From DATCBF01 sp964401995 (GTDB lineage Bacteria; Actinomycetota; Thermoleophilia; Solirubrobacterales; 70-9): a DNA stretch of 64,000 nucleotides. Shown here in pieces: positions 24,784-34,150 of this stretch; positions within the stretch are counted from its first letter, which is position 1; the number at the start of each line of letters is the position of its first letter. The stretch spans positions 62,001 through 126,000 of the forward strand of contig CAYOAP010000001.1 of the NCBI GenBank assembly GCA_964401995.1. The letters run 5' to 3'. The notes under the pieces were generated by a model. That model made no database searches, was not told where the DNA came from, and worked only from the letters and a program-made list of their open reading frames with translations. Both the position numbers and the translations under genes were made by a program.

Positions 24784-26769
24784 GTGGCGGAGGAGATCGA
24801 CAGGGCAGGGCTTGAGCGGGACCTGAGCGCGCTGCTGGAGGTCGAGCGCTTCGAGCCTCCCGCCGCGTTTCGCGAGCGGGCGCTGTGGAGCGATCCCAAG
24901 GTCTACGCGGAGGCGGCGGCCGACCCCGAGGCCTGGTGGATGCGCCAGGCGACCGAGCTGCTCGACTGGATCGAGCCGCCGAGCCAGGGCCTCGACGCCT
25001 CCAACCCTCCCTTCTACAAGTGGTTCGCCGACGGTCGCCTCAATGCCTCGGCCAACTGCCTCGACCGCCACGTCGAGGCCGGCCGCGGCGAGCGGGTCGC
25101 CTTCCACTGGCGCGGCGAGGAGGGCGAGGTCCGCGACGTCACCTACGCCGAGTTGCTGGCCGACACCCAGCGCTTCGCCAACGCCCTCCGCGGCCACGGC
25201 GTCGCCAAGGGCGATGTGGTCGGCATCTACCTGCCGATGATCCCCGAGGTCGTCGTCGCGATGCTGGCCTGCGCCCGGATCGGCGCGATCCACAACGTCG
25301 TCTTCGGCGGCTTCTCGGCCGAGGCGGTGCGGGAGCGGATGGAGTTCTCCGAGGCGAAGGCGCTGGTCACCGTCGACGGCGCCCGCCGCAAGGGCAAGAC
25401 GGCGCCGGTCAAGCCTGAAGTCGACAAGGTGCTGGGCGGGGTCGAGTCAATCAAGACGATCTTCGTCGTCCGCCACACCGGGGCTGAGTGCGAGATGCAG
25501 GAGGGCCGCGACCGCTGGTTCGACGAGGCGATGGCCGCTGCCGCTGCCGAGTGCCAGCCCGAGCCGATGGGGGCCGAGGACCCGCTCTACATCCTTTACA
25601 CGTCGGGCTCGACGGCGAAGCCGAAGGGCATCCTCCACACCACCGGCGGCTACCTGGCCGGCGTCGCTTACACCCACCGCTACGTCTTCGACCTGAAGCC
25701 GGAGGAGGACGTCTACTGGTGCGCCGCCGACGTCGGCTGGGTCACCGGCCATTCCTACATCGTCTACGGGCCGCTGATGAACGGGGCGACCAGCGTCATC
25801 TACGAGGGCGCGCCCGACTATCCCGACAAAGACATCTGGTGGGAGACGATCGAGCGCTTCGGGGTGACGATCCTCTACACGGCGCCGACCGCGATCCGCG
25901 CCTGCATGAAGTGGGGGGCCGGCTACCCCGGCCGCCACGACCTCTCCTCGCTGCGGATGCTGGGCTCGGTCGGCGAGCCGATCAACCCGAAGGCGTGGCT
26001 CTGGTACCACAAGGTGATCGGCGCCGAACGCTGCCCGATTGTCGACACCTGGTGGCAGACCGAGACCGGCCACATCATGATCTCGCCGCTGCCGGGGATC
26101 ACCGCGACCAAGCCCGGCTCGGCGACGGTGCCGATCCCGGGAATCGAGGCGGCCGTCGTCGACGACGACGGCGAGGAGATCGAGGAGGGGGAGGGGCTAT
26201 TGGTCCTGCGCCGCCCCTGGCCGGGGATGCTGCGCACGCTCTACCGTGAGGAGGAGCGCTTCATCGAGACCTACTTCTCGCGCTTTGGCCCCGAGACGTA
26301 CCTGGTCGGCGACGCCGCCCGCCGCGACGAGGACGGCTACCTCTGGGTGCTGGGCCGGATCGACGACGTGATCAACGTCTCCGGCCACCGGCTCTCGACC
26401 GCCGAGGTCGAGTCGGCGATCGTCTCGCACCCGAAAGTCGCCGAGGCGGCGGTGATCGGCCAGTCCGACGACGACACCGGCCAGGCGATCTGCGCCTTCG
26501 TCACCCTCGAAGGCGACCATGATGGCGACGACGAGATGGTCACCGCGATTCGCGAGCACGTGGCCGAGCGGATCGGCAAATTGGCGCGGCCGAAGCGGAT
26601 CATCTGGTCGGGCGACCTGCCGAAGACGCGCTCCGGCAAGATCATGCGCCGGCTGCTGCGCGACATCGCCGAGGGGCGCGAGCTGGGCGATGTGACGACC
26701 TTGCGCGACCCGGGTGTGACCAAGGAACTCGAGGCAAAGATCGCCGAACGGCGCGACAAAGAAGGCTGA
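24784..26769 (+). CDS. acs: acetyl-CoA synthetase (AMP-forming)
   Basis: 661 residues, full length for Acs. The ATP/AMP-binding P-loop YTSGSTAKPKGILHT, the WWQTETGHIMISPLPG motif that shapes the acyl pocket (Trp limits it to acetate/propionate) and the C-terminal acetylatable lysine motif PKTRSGKIMRR are all visible. The enzyme converts acetate, ATP and CoA to acetyl-CoA. Lys acetylation by a Pat-type acetyltransferase is the known control in this family. The preceding gene is unrelated and there is a separate promoter. Confidence 0.94.
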   Translation: MAEEIDRAGLERDLSALLEVERFEPPAAFRERALWSDPKVYAEAAADPEAWWMRQATELLDWIEPPSQGLDASNPPFYKWFADGRLNASANCLDRHVEAGRGERVAFHWRGEEGEVRDVTYAELLADTQRFANALRGHGVAKGDVVGIYLPMIPEVVVAMLACARIGAIHNVVFGGFSAEAVRERMEFSEAKALVTVDGARRKGKTAPVKPEVDKVLGGVESIKTIFVVRHTGAECEMQEGRDRWFDEAMAAAAAECQPEPMGAEDPLYILYTSGSTAKPKGILHTTGGYLAGVAYTHRYVFDLKPEEDVYWCAADVGWVTGHSYIVYGPLMNGATSVIYEGAPDYPDKDIWWETIERFGVTILYTAPTAIRACMKWGAGYPGRHDLSSLRMLGSVGEPINPKAWLWYHKVIGAERCPIVDTWWQTETGHIMISPLPGITATKPGSATVPIPGIEAAVVDDDGEEIEEGEGLLVLRRPWPGMLRTLYREEERFIETYFSRFGPETYLVGDAARRDEDGYLWVLGRIDDVINVSGHRLSTAEVESAIVSHPKVAEAAVIGQSDDDTGQAICAFVTLEGDHDGDDEMVTAIREHVAERIGKLARPKRIIWSGDLPKTRSGKIMRRLLRDIAEGRELGDVTTLRDPGVTKELEAKIAERRDKEG

Positions 26770-26823
26770 AATGCGAATTCATAAAAGTGACATGTTTCCG
26801 ACAGCCGCTGTGCGCAAGGGCTC

Positions 26824-27630
26824 TTAACCGGTTCGTTTCTCGACCATCCGCTCGACCGCGATCTCCAGCGCCTGCAGCTGCTCGCGGACGCTGCGCAGCT
26901 CGCGCAGGGCGATCGCCTCGGCCGACATCTGCTCCCGCTCCAGCTCTTCCTCGACCTCGGCGATCTCGGGGCCGAGAAAGCGCTGGGCGAAGGCGCCGGT
27001 GAGCAGGGCGACGAAGCTGATCCCGATGATCAGGATGACGACGGAGACGATCTCGCCGCCGGTCGTGGTCGGGTAGATGTTGGAGCCGAGGGTGGTCATC
27101 GTCGTCACCGACCAGTAGATCCCGTCCCAGGCGTCGAGGTGCTGGGTGTGCTTCTCGAAGGCGACGAAGAGGGCGCCGCCGCCGACCGCGGTGAGGACCG
27201 AGAGCAGCATCGCGTAGCGCAGCCCCTCAAGCGAGAAGACCTCGCGTGAGAGCTGGGCCAGGCGCAGCAGGCGGAGGAGGCGCAGGAGGCGAAGCACACG
27301 CAGCGCCTGCAGGCCGGCGGGCAGCACCGGTGGCGTCAGGACGACGATGATCACGTCGAGCGGGTGGCGGCGGAGCCAGGCGCGGCGGTCGGGGACGACG
27401 GCCAGCATCACGACCAGCTCGACCAGGAAGGCGAGCCAGGTGATCCAGTTGAGGCCGATCGCGATCTTCTCGAGGGCGCCGCCCGGTTTGGACTCGGTGA
27501 TCGCCACCGTCGGCAGGGTCAGGGCCGCCGCGATCAGCATCGGCGTGTTGAGGAGTTCGGCGACCCGCGTGCTGCGGGCGTCCATCCCCGGCTCGTAGAG
27601 CACCGGCTTTTCTGCGGGCAGGGAGCTCAC
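26824..27630 (-). CDS. voltage-gated-like ion channel with non-K+ type filter
   Basis: 268 residues from GTG 27630. ATG 27585 is an equally possible start; the open frame runs to 27696. The layout is a six-helix 'ion transport' channel: S1-S2 about 30-75, an S4-like repeat of Leu-Arg-Leu-Leu (ALRVLRLLRLLRLLRLAQL), pore helix and filter near 172-186, S6, and a C-terminal acidic coiled coil (about 225-265) for tetramerisation. The filter reads TTMTTLGSNIYP, not TVGYGD, so selectivity cannot be assumed to be K+. Confidence 0.8.
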   Translation of the reverse strand: MSSLPAEKPVLYEPGMDARSTRVAELLNTPMLIAAALTLPTVAITESKPGGALEKIAIGLNWITWLAFLVELVVMLAVVPDRRAWLRRHPLDVIIVVLTPPVLPAGLQALRVLRLLRLLRLLRLAQLSREVFSLEGLRYAMLLSVLTAVGGGALFVAFEKHTQHLDAWDGIYWSVTTMTTLGSNIYPTTTGGEIVSVVILIIGISFVALLTGAFAQRFLGPEIAEVEEELEREQMSAEAIALRELRSVREQLQALEIAVERMVEKRTG

Positions 27631-27713
27631 CCCGCCTGCTTCGACGCGGCCCTGGCGACCCCCTTTGTCGCTGCGGCTCGCCCTCCCTAGCGACACATCC
27701 GGCGCCGCCTTCG

Positions 27714-27719
27714 TACCAT
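27714..27719 (+). promoter_or_regulatory. -10 hexamer of ahcY (leadered)
   Basis: TACCAT predicts a transcript start near 27726. That excludes ATG 27718 as start and leaves a ~30-nt leader with Shine-Dalgarno AGGAGA (27741-27746) before ATG 27757. Confidence 0.5.
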
Positions 27720-27756
27720 GGCCCTAGACATCAACCAATCAGGAGACGCAATCTCG

Positions 27757-29184
<1,428 letters not shown>

Positions 29185-29196
29185 GGCTTCCTTGGT

Positions 29197-29228
29197 CCTG
29201 GGCCGTACGCCAACTGCGGCGGCCCAGG
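29197..29228 (+). terminator. terminator hairpin after ahcY
   Basis: CCTGGGCCG / CGGCCCAGG, 9 bp, 14-nt loop, 13 nt after the ahcY stop. It marks the left end of the 380-bp non-coding region. Confidence 0.6.
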
Positions 29229-29251
29229 GCTCTCCGGTCTAGAAATGACAA

Positions 29252-29270
29252 GACCCGCTGGGAGCGGGTC
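29252..29270 (-). terminator. intrinsic-type terminator of minus-strand RNA
   Basis: Read on the minus strand, GACCCGCT-CCC-AGCGGGTC (8 bp perfect) is followed by the T-rich tail TTGTCATTTCT. It sits about 100 nt downstream of the tRNA-like domain and faces away from ahcY. Confidence 0.65.
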
Positions 29271-29282
29271 GAGTCTGATGAA

Positions 29283-29335
29283 GTGGGGAACCACCCCACA
29301 CGCGATTGACACCCACCGTCAGGCTACCACGGTGG
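29283..29335 (-). other. two hairpins between tRNA-like domain and terminator
   Basis: GTGGGG/CCCCAC (29283-29288 with 29294-29299, 5-nt loop) and CCACCGT/ACGGTGG (29313-29319 with 29329-29335, 9-nt loop). With the terminator these give three consecutive stem-loops in the 3' part of the predicted minus-strand RNA. Confidence 0.55.
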
Positions 29336-29371
29336 TTCGCGCCAGACCTCGACTTCCCAGCGAGCTGTATG

Positions 29372-29464
29372 CGGAGGGCACCGGACTTGAACCGGATCCA
29401 GCTGGTTAGGCCGAACACAGTGGGTATCAACCACGTGGAGCGCGCCTGTCTCCTTCGACCCTCC
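29372..29464 (-). ncRNA. tRNA-like RNA domain (class II shape, GAT in anticodon position)
   Basis: On the minus strand, 5' GGAGGGT (29464-29458) pairs over 7 bp with GCCCTCC (29379-29373), with G as discriminator and no encoded CCA. A T-arm CCGG-TTCAAGT-CCGG (29395-29381) has a normal T loop but only 4 bp. A stem GTGG/CCAC encloses the 7-nt loop TTGATAC (U33 present; anticodon would be GAT, Ile). A 4-bp D-type stem GGAG/CTCC has a GG-containing loop. The variable region is 24 nt, as in Ser/Leu/Tyr tRNAs. The mix of features fits no standard isotype; it may be a non-canonical tRNA, a tRNA pseudogene or a regulatory RNA. Confidence 0.55.
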
Positions 29465-29474
29465 TAGCAGCGAT

Positions 29475-29480
29475 GCTAGC
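29475..29480 (-). promoter_or_regulatory. possible -10 for the tRNA-like transcript
   Basis: TAGCAT on the minus strand (forward ATGCTA around 29473-29478), about 8-9 nt before the 5' G of the acceptor stem. The upstream stretch to 29520 is A+T-rich for this genome. No good -35 is evident. Confidence 0.35.
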
Positions 29481-29563
29481 CGCCAAATTCGCTACTCAAA
29501 GGTGTGTCTGAAAATTGGCACAGACATTTGACACTTTTGTGAGGAACGACGCGAAATGGCACC

Positions 29564-30358
29564 TCAGCCGCCGGCGGCCTGGGGCTCCCAGAGGAAGCGG
29601 CGGCTGGCGATCCTGGCGCCGGCCACTGCCCAGATCGCGAGGATCAGCAGGTTTTCGGCGTCGAGGCCGCTGCCCTTGGCGTCGGGGGAGAGGGTGGTCT
29701 GGAGGCCGAGGGCTAGGTGGTAGAGGGGGAAGATCTTGCCGACGGTTTCGAGCCAGTGGGGGAGCTGGTCGACCGGGATCCAGATCCCGGAGAAGAAGGC
29801 CAGCATTACGACGGTGAAGGGGGCGATCGTCGAGGCCGCATCGGGGGTGGGGGTGAAGGCGCTGAGGGCGATGCCGAGTGAGCAGAGGGTGGCGGTGCCG
29901 ATCACGACGTAGAGCAGGAAGGCGGGGAAGGTCGAGCCGGGGATCGGGACGCCGTAGACGATCGCGCCGACCGCCAGCAGCAGCGCCGTCATCGCCAGCG
30001 CCTGGATGGTGGCTCTGGCGATCTGGCCGGCGATGAAGGTCCAGGGCGGCATCGGCGTGCCGCGGTAGCGCTTGAGCTGGCCGCGCTCGCGCTGGGTGGT
30101 GAGCGAGACAGCGAGCGTGGTGAAGGTCGAGAGGGCGACCGCGTAGGCGACGATCCCGGCCGTGAAATAGGCCTGGGCGCTGAGCTTGAGGTCGTTCGGC
30201 AGGGTGGCGGTGTTGTCGCCGCCGTTGCTGAAGATCGAGTTGAAGAGGACGAGGAAGACGAGCGGGAAGGCCATCGTGAAGATGATCGCCCGCGGCGTGC
30301 GCAGGGCGACCGTGATCGCCATTCGCGCCTGGGCGAGGACGATGCCGCGGTCGCTCAC
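29564..30358 (-). CDS. ABC-2 type transporter permease
   Basis: 264 residues with about six transmembrane segments and the ABC-2 membrane domain pattern (FTMAFPLVFLVLFNSIF near the N-terminus; a central GTPMPPWTFIAGQIARATIQ loop). It pairs with the ATPase gene that ends in its start codon (GTGA overlap, 30355-30358). Together they form a daunorubicin-resistance/Nod-type exporter whose substrate is unknown. The minus-strand gene ends about 100 bp before the tRNA-like element. Confidence 0.88.
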   Translation of the reverse strand: MSDRGIVLAQARMAITVALRTPRAIIFTMAFPLVFLVLFNSIFSNGGDNTATLPNDLKLSAQAYFTAGIVAYAVALSTFTTLAVSLTTQRERGQLKRYRGTPMPPWTFIAGQIARATIQALAMTALLLAVGAIVYGVPIPGSTFPAFLLYVVIGTATLCSLGIALSAFTPTPDAASTIAPFTVVMLAFFSGIWIPVDQLPHWLETVGKIFPLYHLALGLQTTLSPDAKGSGLDAENLLILAIWAVAGARIASRRFLWEPQAAGG

Positions 30359-31269
30359 GATTTCTCCTCCTTGGTCAGCTCGAGAAAGATGTCCTCGAGG
30401 CTGGGACGCCGCACCTCGAGGTCGTCGAGCTTGGCCCCACGCTCCTGGGCCAGGCTGAGCAGGCGGTAGAGGTCTGCCTGCGGATTCTCGGTCTCGATCC
30501 CCACCTGGCTGCCGGAAGCCTCGACCGGGGCAGAGATCCGCGAGCGGATGTCCTCGATGCTGAGCCCGTTGCTGAGGGTGAAGTCGATCACCGTGCGGCG
30601 GCCGAGGCTCGCGCCCAGCTCCTCGGTCCGGCCCTGGGCGACGATCTTGCCGCCACGCAGGATCGCGACCCGGTCGGCGAGGTGCTGGGCCTCCTCCATG
30701 TAATGGGTGGTGAGGAAGACGGTCTTGCCGAGCGCCTTCAGGCCCTCGATCATGTTCCAGGCGTCGCGGCGGGCGGTCGGGTCGAAGCCGGTGGTCGGCT
30801 CGTCGAGGAAGATCAGGTCGGGGTCGCCGACGATCCCGATCGCGACATCGGCGCGCCGTTTCTGGCCACCGGAGAGGGTGCCGACGCGGGCGTCGCGCTT
30901 ATCGCCGAGCCCGACCAGCTTGATCGTCTCCTCGACTGGCCGCGGCGCGTCGTAGAAGCGGGCGAAGAGCGAGACCGCCTCGCGCACCGTCCACAACGGG
31001 TCGAGCTCGCACTCCTGCAGGACGAGGCCGACCCGGTTGCGCCAGGCGCGGGTCGGCTGCGCCGGGTCGATGCCGAAGACCTCGACCTCGCCGCCGCTGC
31101 GCTCGCGGTAGCCCTCGAGGATCTCGATCGTCGTCGTCTTGCCGGCCCCGTTGGGGCCGAGGAAGCCGAAGACTTCGCCGGCGGCGACCTCGAAGTCGAT
31201 GCCGCTGACCGCCTCGTGCCCGCCATAGGACTTGCGCAGCCCGCTGACCCTGATCGCCGCTTCGCTCAC
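30355..31269 (-). CDS. ABC exporter ATP-binding protein (DrrA-type)
   Basis: 304 residues. Walker A GPNGAGKTTT, signature LSGGQKRR, Walker B LIFLDEPTTGFD and the switch His in LTTHYMEEA are all intact. The C-terminal ~80 residues match the DrrA/DUF4162 extension. Start GTG 31269 is chosen over TTG 31287 because a TAGCGT box lies 7 nt upstream. It diverges from a MarR gene, which probably controls it through sites in the 68-bp gap. Confidence 0.92.
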   Translation of the reverse strand: MSEAAIRVSGLRKSYGGHEAVSGIDFEVAAGEVFGFLGPNGAGKTTTIEILEGYRERSGGEVEVFGIDPAQPTRAWRNRVGLVLQECELDPLWTVREAVSLFARFYDAPRPVEETIKLVGLGDKRDARVGTLSGGQKRRADVAIGIVGDPDLIFLDEPTTGFDPTARRDAWNMIEGLKALGKTVFLTTHYMEEAQHLADRVAILRGGKIVAQGRTEELGASLGRRTVIDFTLSNGLSIEDIRSRISAPVEASGSQVGIETENPQADLYRLLSLAQERGAKLDDLEVRRPSLEDIFLELTKEEKS

Positions 31270-31276
31270 CACCCGC

Positions 31277-31282
31277 ACGCTA
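31277..31282 (-). promoter_or_regulatory. -10 hexamer of leaderless ABC operon
   Basis: TAGCGT (minus strand) ends 7 nt before GTG 31269. Confidence 0.65.
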
Positions 31283-31301
31283 CTCAAAACTTGTTAAGCA
31301 G

Positions 31302-31324
31302 AAACTAATTTGCTAAACTAATTA
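31302..31324. promoter_or_regulatory. direct repeat AAACTAATT, likely MarR site
   Basis: AAACTAATT occurs at 31302-31310 and 31316-31324, 14 bp apart, within the A+T-rich gap between the ABC operon and marR-like gene. A looser inverted TTAAGCA/TTTGCTAA pair overlaps it. Confidence 0.5.
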
Positions 31325-31337
31325 CCAACGCTAACCA

Positions 31338-31790
31338 ATGCACGCGACCCCACCCACATCCTTGACCGACTCAGCCGCCCGCCTGCGGCTGGCGATCGTG
31401 CGCACCTCGCGCCGGCTGCGGCAGGAGGCGATGGTCGATGCCACCGACCTGACGCCGACCTCGACCTCGGCGCTTGCGGCGGTCGAACGGCACGGGCCGC
31501 TGACCCCGAGCGAGCTGGCCGAGATCGAGCGGGTCAAGCGGCCGACGGTGACCCGCACGCTCGGCTGCCTGACCAAGGCGGGCCTGGTCGAGCGCACTCC
31601 CGACCCCGCCGACGGGCGCAGCGCCCTGGTCAGCGTCAACGCCGCCGGCCGCGATCGCCTGCGGCGGCTGCGCAAGCGCAAGAACGCCTTCCTCGCCCGC
31701 CGCATGCGCGACCTCCCCCAGGAGGACGTCGAGACCCTGGAGCGCGCCGCCGCGATCCTCGAGCAGATGCTGGAGGGTGAGCGCGGGTGA
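31338..31790 (+). CDS. MarR-family transcriptional regulator
   Basis: 150 residues with the MarR winged helix: LTPSELAEIERVKRPTVTRT (recognition helix) and the wing LVERTPDPADGRSALVSVNAAG (DxR motif). It dimerises and represses drug-efflux genes in known members. It lies between two transport units: the divergent ABC exporter and an MFS gene that overlaps its stop by 4 nt (GTGA). It probably regulates both. Confidence 0.9.
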   Translation: MHATPPTSLTDSAARLRLAIVRTSRRLRQEAMVDATDLTPTSTSALAAVERHGPLTPSELAEIERVKRPTVTRTLGCLTKAGLVERTPDPADGRSALVSVNAAGRDRLRRLRKRKNAFLARRMRDLPQEDVETLERAAAILEQMLEGERG

Positions 31791-33037
31791 GCGCCGCTCT
31801 CAGCCGCTCCTTCGACTCCCTCGCCGTACCCAACTACCGCCGCTACTTCATCGGCCAGGTCATATCGCTGTCCGGCAACTGGATGCAGTCGGTGGCGACG
31901 ATCTGGCTGATCCTCAGCCTCACCGACAGCGGCATCGCGGTCGGCCTGACCACGGCGCTTGAATTCCTGCCGATCCTCTTGCTCGGCGCCTGGGGCGGCC
32001 TGCTCGCCGACCGCCTGCCGAAGCGGCAGCTGCTGCTCGCGACCCAGGTGCTGATGATCATCCCCGCCCTCGCCCTGCTGACGGTCACCGCGACCGGGAT
32101 AGTCGCGCCCTGGATGGTCTTCCTTGCCGTGCTCGCTCGCGGCGCCGTCAACGCCGTCGACAACCCGACCCGGCAGAGCTTCGTGATCGAGATGGTCGGT
32201 TCCGGCCGCCTCGTCAACGCGGTCAGCCTCAACAGCGTCATCGTCCAGGCGGCGCGGATCGTCGGCCCGGCGATCGCCGGCATCACGATCGCCACCCTCG
32301 GCGTCGTCCCCTGCTTCGCCCTCAACGCGCTCACCTTCGTGGCGATGATCGTGGCGCTGTGGGGAATGGACCCGGAGGGCCTGCGCTCGGCCCCGGTCGT
32401 CGCCCGCGAGTCGGGGGCGATCCGGGCGGCGCTGCGCTACGTCAAGCGCACGCCGGAGCTGGCGCTGCCGCTGGCGCTGATGGCGCTGGTCGGGACGCTC
32501 GGCTTCAACTTCCAGGTGGTGCTGCCGCTGCTGGCCAAGTTCAGCTTCGGTGGCGGCCCCGCCACCTACGCGGCGCTGATCTCGGCGATGGGGGTCGGCT
32601 CGATCGTCGGCGCCCTCGTCAACGGCGCCCACGGCCGCACCGGCCCGCGCCTGATCGCCGGCGGCGCGCTCGCCTTCGGCGCCTCGGCCCTGCTCGCCGC
32701 GGCGATGCCCTCGCTCGCCTTCGAGATCCCGGTCCTGGCCCTGCTCGGCGCTTCCGCGGTGACCTTCGCGGCGACGATCAACTCGACCCTGCAGCTCGCC
32801 GTCTCGCCCCACATGCGGGGACGGGTGATGGCGCTCTACTCGGTCGTCTTCCTCGGCTCGACCCCGATCGGGGGGCCGCTGGCGGGCTGGCTCTGCGAGG
32901 CCTACGACCCGCGGGTCGCGTTGCTGCTGGCGGGCGTCACCGGCGTCGCCGCCGCCTGGGCGGCCCGGGTCAGCTTCGCCCGGCTGCGGGCGAGCAAGGC
33001 CGTCGCGGCGGCATCCTCACTCACCACTGCAATGTGA
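31787..33037 (+). CDS. MFS transporter (MFS_3/EntS-like)
   Basis: 416 residues with 12 predicted transmembrane segments and the loop motif WGGLLADRLPKRQLLL. The family exports siderophores or drugs, or is uncharacterised. Start GTG 31787 overlaps the MarR stop, so it is co-transcribed with its likely regulator. Its 3' end overlaps the convergent permease gene by 21 nt. Two transporters (ABC and MFS) around one MarR suggest a shared inducer. Confidence 0.88.
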   Translation: MSAALSRSFDSLAVPNYRRYFIGQVISLSGNWMQSVATIWLILSLTDSGIAVGLTTALEFLPILLLGAWGGLLADRLPKRQLLLATQVLMIIPALALLTVTATGIVAPWMVFLAVLARGAVNAVDNPTRQSFVIEMVGSGRLVNAVSLNSVIVQAARIVGPAIAGITIATLGVVPCFALNALTFVAMIVALWGMDPEGLRSAPVVARESGAIRAALRYVKRTPELALPLALMALVGTLGFNFQVVLPLLAKFSFGGGPATYAALISAMGVGSIVGALVNGAHGRTGPRLIAGGALAFGASALLAAAMPSLAFEIPVLALLGASAVTFAATINSTLQLAVSPHMRGRVMALYSVVFLGSTPIGGPLAGWLCEAYDPRVALLLAGVTGVAAAWAARVSFARLRASKAVAAASSLTTAM

Positions 33038-34129
33038 GGCGGGCTGGCCCCTGGTCAGCCAGAAGAGGGCGGCGAAGACGGCCGTCGCGACGAGGTTGAG
33101 GGCGAGCTTGTAGTCGAGCTCGACCGAGCCGAAGATGTCGGCGCGGCTGGGCCGGGCAGTCGGGATCAGGTCGAGGCCGCTGAAGAGCGCGTCGACGGCC
33201 AGCGCCGCGGCGATCATCGTCACCAGCATCAGGGCGACGATCCGCAGGGTGAAGGCCCAGCCGTAGTACTTGCGGTAGATCGCGATGATCGGCAGCACGA
33301 TCAGGTCGGCGAAGATGAAGGCCATCACCCCGGCGAAGGAGATGCCGCCCGACCAGAGCACCGCCGCCAAGGGGACGTTCCCGACCGAGCAGACGAAGCT
33401 GAGCACGGCGATCAGCGGCCCGACGATCACGTTCTCTAGGGCGTTGAGCCAGCCGGGCGCGTCGCTGATGAAGAGGCTGTTGAAGAAGTCGTTGCCGAGC
33501 AGGCCGACGAAGCCGGCGAGCAGGAAGCCGACCGCGATCTCCTTGTAGAGCATCTTCCAGTCGTGGCGGAAGTTGTGGGCGACGTCGGTCCAGGCTGCGG
33601 CCGAGGCCAGCCGCTGCCGCCAGCCCAGCTCCTGCCCGGCCGTGTGATGGACATGGCCGGTGTCGGCCTGCTGGGCGTGCTCGCGCGCCTCCTGCTCCAG
33701 CCGCGGCGAGACGAAGAAACGCAGCAGCACCGTCATCAGCACGATCATCGCGATCCCGCCGACGTACTCGGCCAGCGTGAACTGCCAGCCGATCAGGACC
33801 CAGAGCACCAGCCCCAACTCCCAGACCAGGTTGGTCGAGGCGAACTGGAAGGCCAGCGCCGAGGCAGCCGAGGCGCCCTTCTGGAAGAGCGACTTGGCGA
33901 TCGCGATCGCCGCGTAGGAGCAGGAGGAGGAGGCTGCGCCGAGCCCGGTCGCCCAGGCGACGGGCCGGGGGCCGCTGCCGGAGAGGGCGGACTCGATCCG
34001 CTCGCGCGGCACCCAGGCCTGGACCACGCCGGAGATCGCGAAGCCGAGGACCAGCGCCCACCAGACCTCGTAGGCCATCAGGAAGGACTGCTTGAAGCCT
34101 TCGGCGATTGTGCTGAGGACGTCGCTCAT
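33017..34129 (-). CDS. permease of the ArsP/YraQ (DUF318) family
   Basis: 370 residues with about 8-10 transmembrane segments. The two repeated family motifs are present: SSSCSYAAIAIAKSLFQKGA in the first half and VCSVGNVPLAAVLWSGGISF in the second, each with the Cys-Ser pair. A cytoplasmic His-rich loop (HVHHTAG) lies between the halves. Some relatives export organoarsenicals; most are uncharacterised. No ars genes are nearby, so the substrate is open. The 3' end overlaps the convergent MFS gene. Confidence 0.85.
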   Translation of the reverse strand: MSDVLSTIAEGFKQSFLMAYEVWWALVLGFAISGVVQAWVPRERIESALSGSGPRPVAWATGLGAASSSCSYAAIAIAKSLFQKGASAASALAFQFASTNLVWELGLVLWVLIGWQFTLAEYVGGIAMIVLMTVLLRFFVSPRLEQEAREHAQQADTGHVHHTAGQELGWRQRLASAAAWTDVAHNFRHDWKMLYKEIAVGFLLAGFVGLLGNDFFNSLFISDAPGWLNALENVIVGPLIAVLSFVCSVGNVPLAAVLWSGGISFAGVMAFIFADLIVLPIIAIYRKYYGWAFTLRIVALMLVTMIAAALAVDALFSGLDLIPTARPSRADIFGSVELDYKLALNLVATAVFAALFWLTRGQPASHCSGE

Positions 34130-34150
34130 CGCCTCAGTATGTGGAAGCTG

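Noticed and set aside
27720..27756. SAH riboswitch in the ahcY leader
   Set aside because: The predicted leader is about 30 nt and shows no SAH riboswitch pattern.
29190..29520. tmRNA or RNase P RNA
   Set aside because: The T-arm at 29381-29395 suggested tmRNA, but the matching acceptor strand is only 93 nt away, there is no tag ORF, and RNase P core motifs are absent on both strands.
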